From: Pseudomonas sp. MTM4 | GTDB taxonomy: Bacteria; Pseudomonadota; Gammaproteobacteria; Pseudomonadales; Pseudomonadaceae | NCBI RefSeq assembly: GCF_019355055.1 | Contig: NZ_CP048411.1 | Location: 1,178,001 to 1,242,000, forward strand | Length of the DNA stretch: 64,000 bases | Reading direction: 5' to 3' | Part shown: positions 17,897 to 27,989 of the stretch, piece by piece | Numbering within the stretch: position 1 is the first letter of the stretch | Layout: the number at the start of each line of letters is the position of its first letter | Position numbers and translations under genes: made by a program | The notes under the pieces: generated by a model | Told to the model about the DNA's origin: nothing | Database searches by the model: none | Seen by the model: the letters and a program-made list of their open reading frames with translations, nothing else

Positions 17897-19333
17897 ATGC
17901 GCTTACAGTCCGTTGGGACCCTTGAATACGCCCACCCCAGTTTCGTCGATTACTTCCTTGCCAGCGTTCGCCTGATCCACGGGCTGACCGCTGTGTTGCC
18001 GGGCGTTCTGCTGCTGCTTTTTCTGCCGCTCGACCTGCCGGCGGGCGGTGGCACCTTCAGCACCTTCCTGATGTTCTTCGGCGTAATCAGTGTGGTCATC
18101 TTCCAATCGGTCGGCATCTACAGTGAGGAAGTGTTCAGCACCCTGCTCCGCTTCCGCACCATGCTGGTCGCCTGGGCCGCAGCGTTCAGCCTGCTGATCT
18201 TCATGCACCAAGGTTTGGGCATGTTCAGCTATCTAGAAGCCAAGCACCTGACGTTCTGGTTCGTCACCAGCATCATCCTGTTCGGCGCCGAGCGCCTGAT
18301 GATGCTCGCACTGTTCCGCCGCCTGATGGCTAAGGGCGTCTATCTACAGAATGCTGTGATTCTCGGCGGTACCGACAACGGCGTGCGCGTTGCCGAATAC
18401 CTTGCTCATCACCGTGACATCCGTACTGGCGTGCTCGGCTTCATTGATGACCGCCTGGAGCGCTTGCCCAAGACGCTCGCCGACCTGCCGCTTCTGGGCA
18501 ATACGCGTGATCTGGAGCAGATGATCCGTGAGGAAAAGGTCACTCAGGTGCTGGTCGCCCTGCCCTGGTTCGCCGACAGCCGCATCGGTCAGGTGATCAA
18601 CGAATTGCGCAAGCTGCCGGTCAACGTGCTGCTAGTGCCCGACATGGTCGCCTTCCGCCATGCCAACAAGCGCATTACCGAGGTTGGTGGCCTGCCCACA
18701 CTGATCGCCTCCGACCTGCCGCTGCGTGGTTGGTCGCCAATGTTCAAGCGCATCGAGGACATCATCCTCTCCAGCTTGGCCCTGCTGGCCGCAGCACCCG
18801 TAATGCTGTTGCTGGCACTGGCGATTAAGCTGGACTCGCCCGGCCCGGTGCTGTTCAAGCAAAAGCGCTACGGCTACAACAATCGTCTGATCGAAGTGTT
18901 CAAGTTCCGCTCGATGTACCACGCCAAATCGGACGCCAACGCCGAACGCCAGACGACGCGTAACGACGACCGCATCACCCGCGTGGGCCGATTCATTCGA
19001 AAGACCAGCCTCGACGAACTGCCACAGCTGCTCAACGTTTTTCTGGGCAGCATGTCCATGGTCGGCCCTCGCCCGCACGCCACTGCGACCAAGGCCGCCG
19101 GCGTACTGTTTGAAGAGGCCGTCTCGGAATATTCCGCTCGCCATCGGGTCAAGCCAGGTATCACCGGCTGGGCGCAGATCAATGGCTATCGCGGCGAGAC
19201 CGACACGCTCGAAAAGATCGAAAAACGCGTCGAGTTCGACCTCGATTACATCGAGCGTTGGTCGGTCTGGTTCGACATCTACATTCTCGCCCGGACCATT
19301 CCCGCCCTAGTGTTCAACAGGGACGTCTACTGA
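17897..19333 (+). CDS. Polyprenyl-phosphate hexose-1-phosphate transferase (EPS priming)
   Basis: A 478-residue inner-membrane protein expected to start EPS repeat-unit assembly by moving a hexose-1-phosphate, usually glucose, from UDP-sugar to undecaprenyl phosphate. It has about four N-terminal helices, a CoA-binding-like Rossmann region (AVILGGTDNGVRVAEYLA) and a further helix. The C-terminal catalytic domain holds the KFRSMY motif, TRVGRFIRKTSLDELPQL and the VKPGITGWAQI segment. Length and order resemble PslA/WcaJ. The start has a very strong ribosome-binding site. It is the first gene of the EPS cluster; a 157-base gap separates it from the phosphatase gene. Confidence 0.9.
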   Translation: MRLQSVGTLEYAHPSFVDYFLASVRLIHGLTAVLPGVLLLLFLPLDLPAGGGTFSTFLMFFGVISVVIFQSVGIYSEEVFSTLLRFRTMLVAWAAAFSLLIFMHQGLGMFSYLEAKHLTFWFVTSIILFGAERLMMLALFRRLMAKGVYLQNAVILGGTDNGVRVAEYLAHHRDIRTGVLGFIDDRLERLPKTLADLPLLGNTRDLEQMIREEKVTQVLVALPWFADSRIGQVINELRKLPVNVLLVPDMVAFRHANKRITEVGGLPTLIASDLPLRGWSPMFKRIEDIILSSLALLAAAPVMLLLALAIKLDSPGPVLFKQKRYGYNNRLIEVFKFRSMYHAKSDANAERQTTRNDDRITRVGRFIRKTSLDELPQLLNVFLGSMSMVGPRPHATATKAAGVLFEEAVSEYSARHRVKPGITGWAQINGYRGETDTLEKIEKRVEFDLDYIERWSVWFDIYILARTIPALVFNRDVY

Positions 19334-19490
19334 CTGCGCGCGGCAGAACAGCCCATCACGGCAATCAGCCATATTTCATGCGCGAGCACAGCAGGAAGAT
19401 TGAACTAATGAAGCGAGGCAATATCAGATTTGCGTTCTGTGATGCGTACGCCCAACCGCCCATGAATTCAGGGCTGCGAGGCTAAGCGAC

Positions 19491-19928
19491 ATGTTCCAGA
19501 ACATCTTGATCATCTGTGTCGGCAACATCTGCAGAAGCCCAGCGGCCGAAGCGCTGCTGATACACAAACTGCAGGGAAGAAACCTGACGATCAGCTCGGC
19601 AGGCATAGGCGCATTAGTAGGCAACCCAATGGATAAGACCGCACATGAGGTGCTTCACGATCACGGACTGGAACACCTGTCCCACCGTGCTCGGCAGGTT
19701 GATAGTGAGATGTTGCACCAGGCGGACCTCATCCTCGCCATGGAGCAGAGCCACATCCAGCACATTCGCCAGATAGCCCCCGAAGTACATGGCAAAACCT
19801 TCCTGATGGGTAAATGGCTAGACGGTATGGAAATCCCGGATCCCTTTCGTCAATCCAAACCCGCATTCGAGCACGTTCACAGCCTTCTGACGCAGTCCGT
19901 CGAAAGCTGGCTTCCTTACCTGAAATAA
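19491..19928 (+). CDS. Low-molecular-weight protein-tyrosine phosphatase, Wzb type
   Basis: A 145-residue cytoplasmic phosphatase. The P-loop CVGNICRSP near the N-terminus has the family's CX5R(S) pattern, and the general-acid Asp is in EIPDPF near residue 120. In EPS and capsule operons this enzyme removes phosphate from the tyrosine-rich tail of the adjacent Wzc-type kinase, a cycle needed for polymer export. The kinase gene begins 15 bases downstream, supporting translational coupling and this role. Confidence 0.93.
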   Translation: MFQNILIICVGNICRSPAAEALLIHKLQGRNLTISSAGIGALVGNPMDKTAHEVLHDHGLEHLSHRARQVDSEMLHQADLILAMEQSHIQHIRQIAPEVHGKTFLMGKWLDGMEIPDPFRQSKPAFEHVHSLLTQSVESWLPYLK

Positions 19929-19943
19929 GAAGAAGGAACTTCA

Positions 19944-22157
19944 ATGACCACCATGCCCCGTCCTATCTACGAAACCAAAGAGGAGAAGGATATTGATCTG
20001 GCCCACCTCTTTGACACCTTGCTCAACAACCGGGCTCTCATCCTCACCATAACCGGCTTCTTCGCGGCGCTGGGTATCGCCTATGCGCTGCTTGCCACGC
20101 CGATCTATCTCGCCAGCGCGATGATCCAGATCCAACCGAAAGGTGGACTTCCCAGTCTTACCGATGTGGTGGGCGCCGCTCCGGCAGTCTCGCCCGCGCA
20201 GACCGAGATAGCGCTGCTCAAGTCACGCACCGTTGTCGGTGGCGCGGTCGAAGCACTGAACCTCGATATCATCATCGAGCCTCACCACTTCCCGGTGTTC
20301 GGTGGCTATATATTCCGCGGCTTCGAACCCACCGAGGAAGGTGAGCTTGGCTGGTACCCGGAAGGGTTCGAATCATACGCCTGGGGCGGCGAGTCGCTAC
20401 GCGTCACTCGGCTGATCGTTCCGGACAACATGCATGGCGAAGAGCTGACGCTGGAAGCCGCAGAGAACAACGGTTTCATCCTGCGCGACACCGACGGTGA
20501 AGTGGTTGTACAAGGCGTAGTTGGCGAGCCCATGGAAACGCCGGAATACGGCATTACCGTAGCGGAGCTGAACGCACGACCGGGCACTACTTTCAGCGTG
20601 ATCAAAAACCGCACTTATGCCACCACCGAGGACTATCAGAATCGTCTGTCGGCCGGTGAGCGCGGCAAGCAATCAGGCATCCTCAACGTGACGCTCGAGG
20701 ACGCCGATCCGGAGAAAGCCGTTCGAGTACTGGAAGAAGTGGCCCAGCGCTACGTAGACCAGAACATCGCGCGCAACGCGGCCGAAGCAACACAGAGTCT
20801 GGAGTTCCTGAGCGAGCAAGTGCCGGAAGTTCGCAAGAAGCTCGACGCCGCTCAAACTGCGTTGAACAAGTTCCAGACCGGTAATCGCTCGGTGGACATC
20901 TCAGCGGAAACCCAGTCGGTGCTCGATCGCATCGTTGACCTCGAGAAGCAGATTTCCGAGCAGAACCTCAAGCGCACCGAGATGGAACGTCGCTTTACCC
21001 GTCAGCACCCTAACTTCCAGGCGCTGATTAACCAGACCAACCAACTCCAGGCGCAGAAGGCCGAACTTGAAAAGCAAATCGGCACCCTGCCCTCGACCCA
21101 GCAAGAACTGCTGCGTCTGAACCGCGATGTCGAGGTTTCGTCCGAAACCTATTCGATGCTGCTGAACAAAACGCAGGAGCTGGACATCATTCGTGCAGGT
21201 ACCGTTGGCAACGTGCGCATCGTCGACCACGCCGCTGCTGACATCGATCAGCCGATCAAGCCGAACAAGCCATTGATCGTCATTGCCGCGATTCTGCTCG
21301 GCGGTATCCTCGCGATCGCCTTCGTCTATGTTCGCGAAGCGCTCAAGCGGGGCGTGGAAAACCCAGAAGAAATCGAGCGTGTCGGCATCCCGGTGTACGC
21401 GGCGATTCCCTTCAGCGAAAAGCAGGGACTGCTGGAAAAGCGTCTGGTCAACTTCAAGCGTGACAAGAGCAGCGCGTCTTATCTGCTGACGATCAACGAC
21501 CCGGCTGATCTGGCCACCGAAGCCATGCGCAGCCTGCGCACCAGCCTGCACTTCGCCATGATCGAGGCCAAGAACAACATTCTGATGATTACCGGTCCTA
21601 GCCCGGGAGTCGGTAAGTCGTTCGTCACCAGTAACCTGTCGGCGGTGATTGCACAGTCCGGCAAGAAAGTGCTGTTGGTCGACGCGGATATGCGCAAGGG
21701 CTACTTGCACAAAGTCATGCGTTGCCAGGGTGAGAAAGGCCTTTCGGACATTTTGTCCGGCCGTGTCACGCTGTTCGATGCGATCCAGAAGACCCAACTC
21801 AACAACCTTCACGTGATCACTCATGGTCAGTTACCGCCGAACCCTTCCGAGCTGTTGATGCACGAGAACTTCTCTCGCTTCGTCAAGGAAATCAGCGGCA
21901 TGTACGATCTGGTGATTTTCGATACGCCGCCGATTCTCGCCGTCACCGACGCTGCGCTGGTTGGTAGCCAGGCCGGCACGACTCTGATGGTGACCCGTTA
22001 TGGCCTGAACGGAGTCAAGGAAATCGAATTTGCCAAGCGCCGCCTCGAACAGAACGGCTTGATGGTCAAAGGCGTGATCTTCAATGCCGTCATCCGCAAA
22101 GTGTCCAATTACAGCGATTACGGCTACTACCAGTACGAATACCAACACAGCAAATAA
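19944..22157 (+). CDS. Wzc-type tyrosine autokinase / polysaccharide co-polymerase
   Basis: A 737-residue inner-membrane protein. An N-terminal Wzz domain with a first helix (about 33-52) is followed by a long periplasmic coiled-coil region and a second helix preceded by IDQPIKPNKPLIVIA (about 430). The cytoplasmic BY-kinase domain carries Walker A GPSPGVGKS, Walker A' LLVDADMRKG and Walker B LVIFDTPPIL. The C-terminus is a tyrosine cluster (SNYSDYGYYQYEYQHSK), the expected autophosphorylation sites. It controls chain length and export together with the Wza-type protein and the phosphatase encoded just upstream. Confidence 0.93.
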   Translation: MTTMPRPIYETKEEKDIDLAHLFDTLLNNRALILTITGFFAALGIAYALLATPIYLASAMIQIQPKGGLPSLTDVVGAAPAVSPAQTEIALLKSRTVVGGAVEALNLDIIIEPHHFPVFGGYIFRGFEPTEEGELGWYPEGFESYAWGGESLRVTRLIVPDNMHGEELTLEAAENNGFILRDTDGEVVVQGVVGEPMETPEYGITVAELNARPGTTFSVIKNRTYATTEDYQNRLSAGERGKQSGILNVTLEDADPEKAVRVLEEVAQRYVDQNIARNAAEATQSLEFLSEQVPEVRKKLDAAQTALNKFQTGNRSVDISAETQSVLDRIVDLEKQISEQNLKRTEMERRFTRQHPNFQALINQTNQLQAQKAELEKQIGTLPSTQQELLRLNRDVEVSSETYSMLLNKTQELDIIRAGTVGNVRIVDHAAADIDQPIKPNKPLIVIAAILLGGILAIAFVYVREALKRGVENPEEIERVGIPVYAAIPFSEKQGLLEKRLVNFKRDKSSASYLLTINDPADLATEAMRSLRTSLHFAMIEAKNNILMITGPSPGVGKSFVTSNLSAVIAQSGKKVLLVDADMRKGYLHKVMRCQGEKGLSDILSGRVTLFDAIQKTQLNNLHVITHGQLPPNPSELLMHENFSRFVKEISGMYDLVIFDTPPILAVTDAALVGSQAGTTLMVTRYGLNGVKEIEFAKRRLEQNGLMVKGVIFNAVIRKVSNYSDYGYYQYEYQHSK

Positions 22158-22162
22158 GCGAT

Positions 22163-22201
22163 GAGCGCCCGATGCCCGATGAGTATATGCATCGGGCGCT
22201 C
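22163..22201 (+). terminator. Strong stem-loop after the Wzc-type gene
   Basis: GAGCGCCCGATGC and GCATCGGGCGCTC are perfectly complementary over 13 bases with a 13-base loop, starting six bases after the kinase stop. No T-run follows, so it may attenuate or protect the transcript and not end it cleanly. Confidence 0.5.
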
Positions 22202-22328
22202 GAACAGCTCCGTCCAATCGCCTGCACGCATTCGAACCGTTGCTTACTTGGCAGCGTCCCTTCGTTGATCGTTACGCCGTGCGATCTAAGGACAGTCATT
22301 CGCTACATGCTCATTGGAGTTCAAAAAT

Positions 22329-23396
22329 ATGGAACGTCGCTCTCTCTCGTCTTTGCTCGGTGCGATACGTTTGATTGCTGGCCTATCCCTGGTCGGTTGC
22401 GTGTCCCTTGTCCAAGCTCAGCCCAGCACTGAACGCGCAGGTATCGACTTGGTCGGCATCAATATGTCCGGTGCCAATTTCGCACCGCATATAACACCGG
22501 GGAAGGTTGGCACAAACTACTTTTATCCCGAGAAGAAGTATTTCAAGTATTACGCAGACAAGAACATTCGCCTGATCCGCTTCCCCTTCATTTGGGAACG
22601 CGTACAACACGACCTGAATAAAGGCGTCAACTTTGATCAGATACGCTTACTGAAAAGAACGCTTGACTTTGCCGCGCAGCATGACCAGAAAATCATTCTG
22701 GATATGCACAACTACGCTCGATACAAGGGCAAGCTGATTGGCTCACCCGAAGTGCCATACGAAGCGTACGCCAACGTCTGGCGCAAGCTCGCGGAAGAGT
22801 TCAAGGATCACCCCGCCCTTTTGGGCTACGACATCATGAACGAGCCTCATTCGACCGATGGTTTGTGGCCTGCGGCGGCCCAGGCGGCAGTCAATGCAAT
22901 TCGCCAGGTCGACATGAAAACCTTGATATTCGTTGAAGGCGACCGCTGGGCGAGCTCGTTCCATTGGCGCAAGGTCAACGAGGATTTTCTGATCGATGAT
23001 CCGGCGAACAAGATCATTTACGAAGCCCACCTCTATTTAGACAAAGATTTCTCAGGACGCTACGCGAACGACGAAACCGTTGACCCCATGCTGGGCGTCG
23101 AGCGTGCCCGCCCCTTCGTAGAGTGGCTGAAAGAAAACAACCTGAAGGGCTTTCTGGGCGAATATGGCGTTCCTGGCCACTCCGATTCGATGCTCGTCGC
23201 CATGGACAATATGCTCGCCTATCTCAACGAGAACTGCATGCCAAGCGCTTATTGGGCAGGCGGACCGGGCTGGGGCAAATATGTTCTGGCAGTTGAGCCC
23301 ATCGACGGCAAGGACCGACCTCAAATGGCGATCCTGCAGAAGAACATCGCTAACAACTGCACCGAATACGGGCCAACGCCGGCTGACAGGACGTGA
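22329..23396 (+). CDS. Secreted GH5-type glycoside hydrolase (cellulase fold)
   Basis: A 355-residue exported glycosidase in the EPS cluster. The N-terminus is a signal sequence containing LSLVGC, a possible lipobox, with an alternative signal-peptidase site at VQAQ. The GH5 acid/base motif is IMNEPHS (Glu about 172) and the nucleophile motif is FLGEYGVPG (Glu about 278). Hydrolases in EPS operons, such as PslG in Psl, trim or edit polymer in the periplasm; the substrate here is presumably the cluster's own polysaccharide, which is inference. The ATG is preceded by GGAG; a TTG 15 bases upstream is less likely. Confidence 0.88.
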   Translation: MERRSLSSLLGAIRLIAGLSLVGCVSLVQAQPSTERAGIDLVGINMSGANFAPHITPGKVGTNYFYPEKKYFKYYADKNIRLIRFPFIWERVQHDLNKGVNFDQIRLLKRTLDFAAQHDQKIILDMHNYARYKGKLIGSPEVPYEAYANVWRKLAEEFKDHPALLGYDIMNEPHSTDGLWPAAAQAAVNAIRQVDMKTLIFVEGDRWASSFHWRKVNEDFLIDDPANKIIYEAHLYLDKDFSGRYANDETVDPMLGVERARPFVEWLKENNLKGFLGEYGVPGHSDSMLVAMDNMLAYLNENCMPSAYWAGGPGWGKYVLAVEPIDGKDRPQMAILQKNIANNCTEYGPTPADRT

Positions 23397-23654
23397 GCTC
23401 CGTCATAAAAATTTGGCGAAACCTGAGATTTCTACGCAACACAACCGCTAGCACGGTTGTCAAACGCTTCGACCGAGCACAGCGGAGCTAATCCAAGGGA
23501 ACTTGATGACCCTCTGCTTATCGAAAGCGTTTGGTAACCGATGCCATGCGGGTGTAATCCGCGTCATAAAGGCATCAACATCGCAATGTTAAAAGCTTGA
23601 GTTTGTTGCGGCGTAGTTATCTGGATAATGGAAACGCACCTAAGGACTCAGGTG

Positions 23655-24911
23655 ATGACAAGCATCAGCTCAAAATTCTTTTATTTGCCACTGACTATCC
23701 TGGCGCTCGTTCTGCATTTTTCTGTATTCGGCGACAGTACGCATAACCCACTTGGCTTCAAATTTCTCAACGAAGCCTACCTGGCGGCTTGCTTGGGTGT
23801 AGCGTTTCTCTTGATTCTTGCCAGCACGGAAGATGCCTCCAGAGAATTCCGCATTCTCATGTACTACGCGTTTTACAGCGTTTTCGTATTTACCGTGCTG
23901 CCTGCAATATTTTCATTTTTTACCTTCGGCCAACCGATCGCCTACGGCCTGATCGAGGAACGCCGAATGTTGTTCACATTCGGGTTCGTGCCCCTGTTAT
24001 TGCTTACCAAGCACATCAGCACTCTTCAGTTCGAGCGCGCGATCATCTTTGCCGCGCTCATTGCAGTATTTTTGTCCTGGTGCTTCAAATTCGGACTGGT
24101 GCCTGATTTACGCGAAGAGCAAACGTCTTGGGATCGCCCGGATCGCTCCTCGATCGGCCCCTTCTTGATTTGCTTTGCCTATTTCTACTGCATTCAAATT
24201 TGGGCGAAAGGAAAGTCACCAATCAACGGTGAACAACGCCAGAAAATTTTCTATTTGATCATCGCTGCGATCCTACTACTCACCTTGGTGTTCGCCACGC
24301 AAACTCGCCAACTTATCGTTCTGTGCCTGGCGTTTACCCTTTTTTCATTGAGGGTCAAAGCTGTCGCCTGGGCGGCCTCGCTCTGCGTTCTGCTATCGCC
24401 ATTCTATTTCTATCCAGAATTACTCGAAATTCTCGGATTGAACATGGAGTTCTATGGAAGCAGCCTGGATGGCAACGTGGAAGACGGCGTGCGCCCTCAC
24501 ACGATCGCATCTGTGTTCAACCATCTGGAACTGGTCAGCTGGCTCCCAAGCGGTTCACTATCGCTCATGTGGCAGGACGGGTTCATTCCCTATTTCGGCG
24601 AGCATTTCTTTCTCTCCGACATTGGAATTATTGGCACACTGTTCCGCTTCGGTTTTCTTACCTTTCTGGTGGTTCCGCTGACGCTGTTCATTTATCAGCG
24701 TATCGCCCGGAACATCAACACGGAGATGGAATTCACCTATTCGGTAATGCTTGCGTTTTTCGTGATATGGCCGCTAAACGGTTTGTTCGAATATGTGCAG
24801 CCAGTTATTTGCATGCTTTTCGTTATTCACGCTCTGAGAGCACGCCATCTACGCAGCAAGGAACGAGTTCATGAACGTCGCACTTATTCTCAACTACAAA
24901 GCTGCTACTGA
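23655..24911 (+). CDS. O-antigen polymerase/ligase-like membrane protein
   Basis: A 418-residue inner-membrane protein with about ten hydrophobic helices and a larger periplasmic loop late in the chain (about 265-330), the layout of Wzy polymerases and O-antigen ligases. Sequence motifs are too weak to separate the two; in this context a Wzy-type EPS polymerase is the better guess. Base composition is visibly richer in A/T than its neighbours, as is common for polymerases of transferred polysaccharide loci. The ATG at 23655 is preferred over one 27 bases upstream, as it directly precedes the first helix. Confidence 0.7.
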   Translation: MTSISSKFFYLPLTILALVLHFSVFGDSTHNPLGFKFLNEAYLAACLGVAFLLILASTEDASREFRILMYYAFYSVFVFTVLPAIFSFFTFGQPIAYGLIEERRMLFTFGFVPLLLLTKHISTLQFERAIIFAALIAVFLSWCFKFGLVPDLREEQTSWDRPDRSSIGPFLICFAYFYCIQIWAKGKSPINGEQRQKIFYLIIAAILLLTLVFATQTRQLIVLCLAFTLFSLRVKAVAWAASLCVLLSPFYFYPELLEILGLNMEFYGSSLDGNVEDGVRPHTIASVFNHLELVSWLPSGSLSLMWQDGFIPYFGEHFFLSDIGIIGTLFRFGFLTFLVVPLTLFIYQRIARNINTEMEFTYSVMLAFFVIWPLNGLFEYVQPVICMLFVIHALRARHLRSKERVHERRTYSQLQSCY

Positions 24912-24938
24912 AACCATCAGCTGCGCTGAAAGCCTGCT
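23655..24938 (+). other. placeholder-free note: extent of polymerase-like gene region
   Basis: This span marks the polymerase-like gene together with the start of the following glycosyltransferase gene, which overlap by 41 bases (24871-24911). The overlap supports co-translation of the two products. The genes themselves are described in their own entries. Confidence 0.4.
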
Positions 24939-25755
24939 CGCTCATTGCTCGACCATCGACCATATCGTCATTGTCGACAATGACTCGCAGGATGGCTCGG
25001 CGCTTGCTTTTCAGCAGTGGCTGGATGAAAAGGCTTACCCACAGGTGACGCTGCTCTGCAACCCTGAGAACAACGGGTACGCCGGCGGCAATAACTATGG
25101 CCTTCGCTGGGCGATGAAGAACCTGCAACCGACGCATTTCTGGGTCGTCAACAATGACACCTATGTCGAGAGCGATGCCTTCTCGCCTCTTCTCGAAGCA
25201 CTGCAGCGCAACGACCGCCAATTCGTTGGTTCGCTAGTCTTGAGCGCCGACACCGGGCGTCTGGAATGTTATGGCGGCGGAAAACTGTATCCGATCCTCG
25301 GCAAGGCTCGCCTACTGGGCAAAAACCAGAGCATCGAGACACTGCAACAGCAGAATCTTCATCACGACCCGGATTACATAATGGGTTGCAGCCTGGCATT
25401 TTCAGCTCCGCTGACGGAAGAAATCGGGCTGATGGACGAAGATTACTTCATGTATTTCGAAGAAGTGGATTGGCAGTACCGCGCCAGGCGCTTTGGAGTG
25501 TCCATACAAGTCATCCCCGAAAGCCGTCTGTTTCATTACGGGTCACTCAGTCTAGGTAACCGTTCGGCGTTCTATCACTATTACCGCAACCGCGCTGCCA
25601 CACGATTCAACAAGCGCTTCTATGGTTCGATGTTCGCGGTGGTTTCCGCGTTTCTTCTTTCGGCCGTTACGACGATCAAGGAATACAGGAACCCCACCCT
25701 CGCCTGGTCGGGTATCAAGGGCGCCTTCAAGGGAGTAGCAATGAGTGTCAAGTGA
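24871..25755 (+). CDS. Family 2 glycosyltransferase, rhamnosyltransferase-like
   Basis: A 294-residue cytoplasmic or membrane-associated glycosyltransferase with a GT-A fold. The N-terminal strand VALILNYKA, the VIVDNDSQDGS nucleotide-binding segment, the NNGYAGGNNYGL motif and VVNNDTYV (in the DXD position) are typical of dTDP-rhamnosyl transferase-like GT2 enzymes. EEVDWQYRARRFG holds the likely catalytic acid region. With gmd and rmd nearby, transfer of D-rhamnose is plausible but unproven. Its start overlaps the preceding gene by 41 bases and its end overlaps the next. Confidence 0.86.
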   Translation: MNVALILNYKAATETISCAESLLAHCSTIDHIVIVDNDSQDGSALAFQQWLDEKAYPQVTLLCNPENNGYAGGNNYGLRWAMKNLQPTHFWVVNNDTYVESDAFSPLLEALQRNDRQFVGSLVLSADTGRLECYGGGKLYPILGKARLLGKNQSIETLQQQNLHHDPDYIMGCSLAFSAPLTEEIGLMDEDYFMYFEEVDWQYRARRFGVSIQVIPESRLFHYGSLSLGNRSAFYHYYRNRAATRFNKRFYGSMFAVVSAFLLSAVTTIKEYRNPTLAWSGIKGAFKGVAMSVK

Positions 25756-26506
25756 TACTAATGCGTTCGGAATAGACTTCTATTCCGGCAATAAGAAAGC
25801 TTTATTGTCCTGCATCCGCGAGGGCATCAAGCAGCCCTATTCGTTTGTGGTAACGCCGAACGTTGACCACCTCGTTCAGTTGGAGCATGACGCAGAGCTA
25901 CGGGATGCTTACGCCAAGGCACGCTGGAGGCTTTGTGATAGTCGCATTCTCCTATCGCTGCTCGACCGCCTGGGCGTACACCTCGACGAAGCCATTCCTG
26001 GCAGCGACCTGACGCTGGATCTGCTCAAGTGGGCAGACAAGGATCGCCTGCGCGTGGTTCTGATCGGCTCGCTGCAATCCGAAGCCGACAAACTTCGAGC
26101 GATTTATCCCGGCATCGAGCTTTATCACTACAACCCGCCGATGGGCTTCATCAAAAAACCGGAAGAAGTGCAGCGTTGCCTGCAGTTCGTGCGTGAAAAC
26201 CCATCGGACCTGGTTCTCTATGCGGTCGGTACGCCTCGCGGCGAGGTCCTGGCCGCGGCGACTCAATCGCATGAGCGTTCAGGCATGGGCTTTTGTATTG
26301 GCGCCTCCATTTCGTTCGCCACAGGCACCATCAAGCGAGCTCCTAAATGGATGCGTGAGTACAAACTCGAATGGCTCCATCGCATGTGTTTGGAGCCTCG
26401 CCGGCTGGCCAAGCGCTATTTGATCGACGCGATGTATATCGTGCCTGCTTATTTACGTGAGAAAAATTCCAGACAAAAAGGCAGTCCTGCGAAACAGCAG
26501 TCTTGA
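25745..26506 (+). CDS. WecG/TagA/CpsF-family glycosyltransferase (GT26)
   Basis: A 253-residue enzyme of the WecG/TagA/CpsF family, which adds the second sugar, often N-acetylmannosamine or a hexose, to a lipid-linked first sugar. Family segments visible are FVVTPNVDHLVQLEHD near the N-terminus, RWRLCDSRILL, a PGSDLTLDL stretch, and VGTPRGEVLAA with the glycine-rich strand GFCIGASISFATG. The GTG start lies inside the end of the preceding gene (11-base overlap), implying coupled translation. It presumably acts after the priming transferase, which is inference. Confidence 0.88.
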   Translation: MSSDTNAFGIDFYSGNKKALLSCIREGIKQPYSFVVTPNVDHLVQLEHDAELRDAYAKARWRLCDSRILLSLLDRLGVHLDEAIPGSDLTLDLLKWADKDRLRVVLIGSLQSEADKLRAIYPGIELYHYNPPMGFIKKPEEVQRCLQFVRENPSDLVLYAVGTPRGEVLAAATQSHERSGMGFCIGASISFATGTIKRAPKWMREYKLEWLHRMCLEPRRLAKRYLIDAMYIVPAYLREKNSRQKGSPAKQQS

Positions 26507-26639
26507 TTGAGCTTGGCGTTGGACTATTTCGGTCACGGTGACTGTTAAGGCAACCGGAAACAGGCCTATCTAATAACGCTTCGCTACTTTCCCAGCGCTA
26601 TGCGACAGGCAGAGCGAAGCGAATGCACTTTAAACCTAA

Positions 26640-27689
<1,050 letters not shown>

Positions 27690-27989
27690 AGTGATTCGAC
27701 CCGGTTGACGGGAAGCTATGTCGGAAGCCGTAAGCGGCAATACGAGAATGTTCGGTCCGGCAAACTGCACAGGGCAACCGAGCTGCCCTGTGCATTCACT
27801 TCCCAACCAGCCACCCGTCAATACAGGCGGCATATAAATCGATTGTGGTTCTTACCGAGCAACCACCCGCACAGCACAGTTCGACAGCAGTCGTGTGGTC
27901 ACTCGATCAACCGTAATCGGGACGCAACATCCCACCTCTATACAGGGATAAAGCGCTCTGCAGAACTTGGAATTCATCCCGGAAAGATC
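27690..27989. other. Gene-free interval between gmd and rmd
   Basis: Exactly 300 bases separate the two nucleotide-sugar genes. The frame of the downstream gene stays open through it, but the added residues (Ser/Arg/His-rich) do not resemble a reductase N-terminus. The interval holds one strong hairpin, listed separately, and otherwise nothing recognised. Confidence 0.6.
27766..27794 (+). terminator. Stem-loop after gmd
   Basis: TGCACAGGGCA and TGCCCTGTGCA form a perfect 11-base stem around a seven-base loop, 76 bases past the gmd stop. The tail TTCACTT is poor for a terminator. It may reduce read-through to the reductase gene. Confidence 0.45.

Noticed and set aside
20901..21824. 307-codon frame on the minus strand
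   Set aside because: Antisense shadow of the Wzc-type kinase, which has all BY-kinase motifs.
23655..24938. Combined span of the polymerase-like gene and the start of the next gene as a separate feature
   Set aside because: It is only a marker of the 41-base gene overlap and should not be counted as an extra gene; the entries at 23655-24911 and 24871-25755 are the actual genes.
27705..27989. 95-residue N-terminal extension of the rmd frame
   Set aside because: The extension lacks similarity to reductases and contains a hairpin; the ATG at 27990 starts exactly on the NAD-binding motif.
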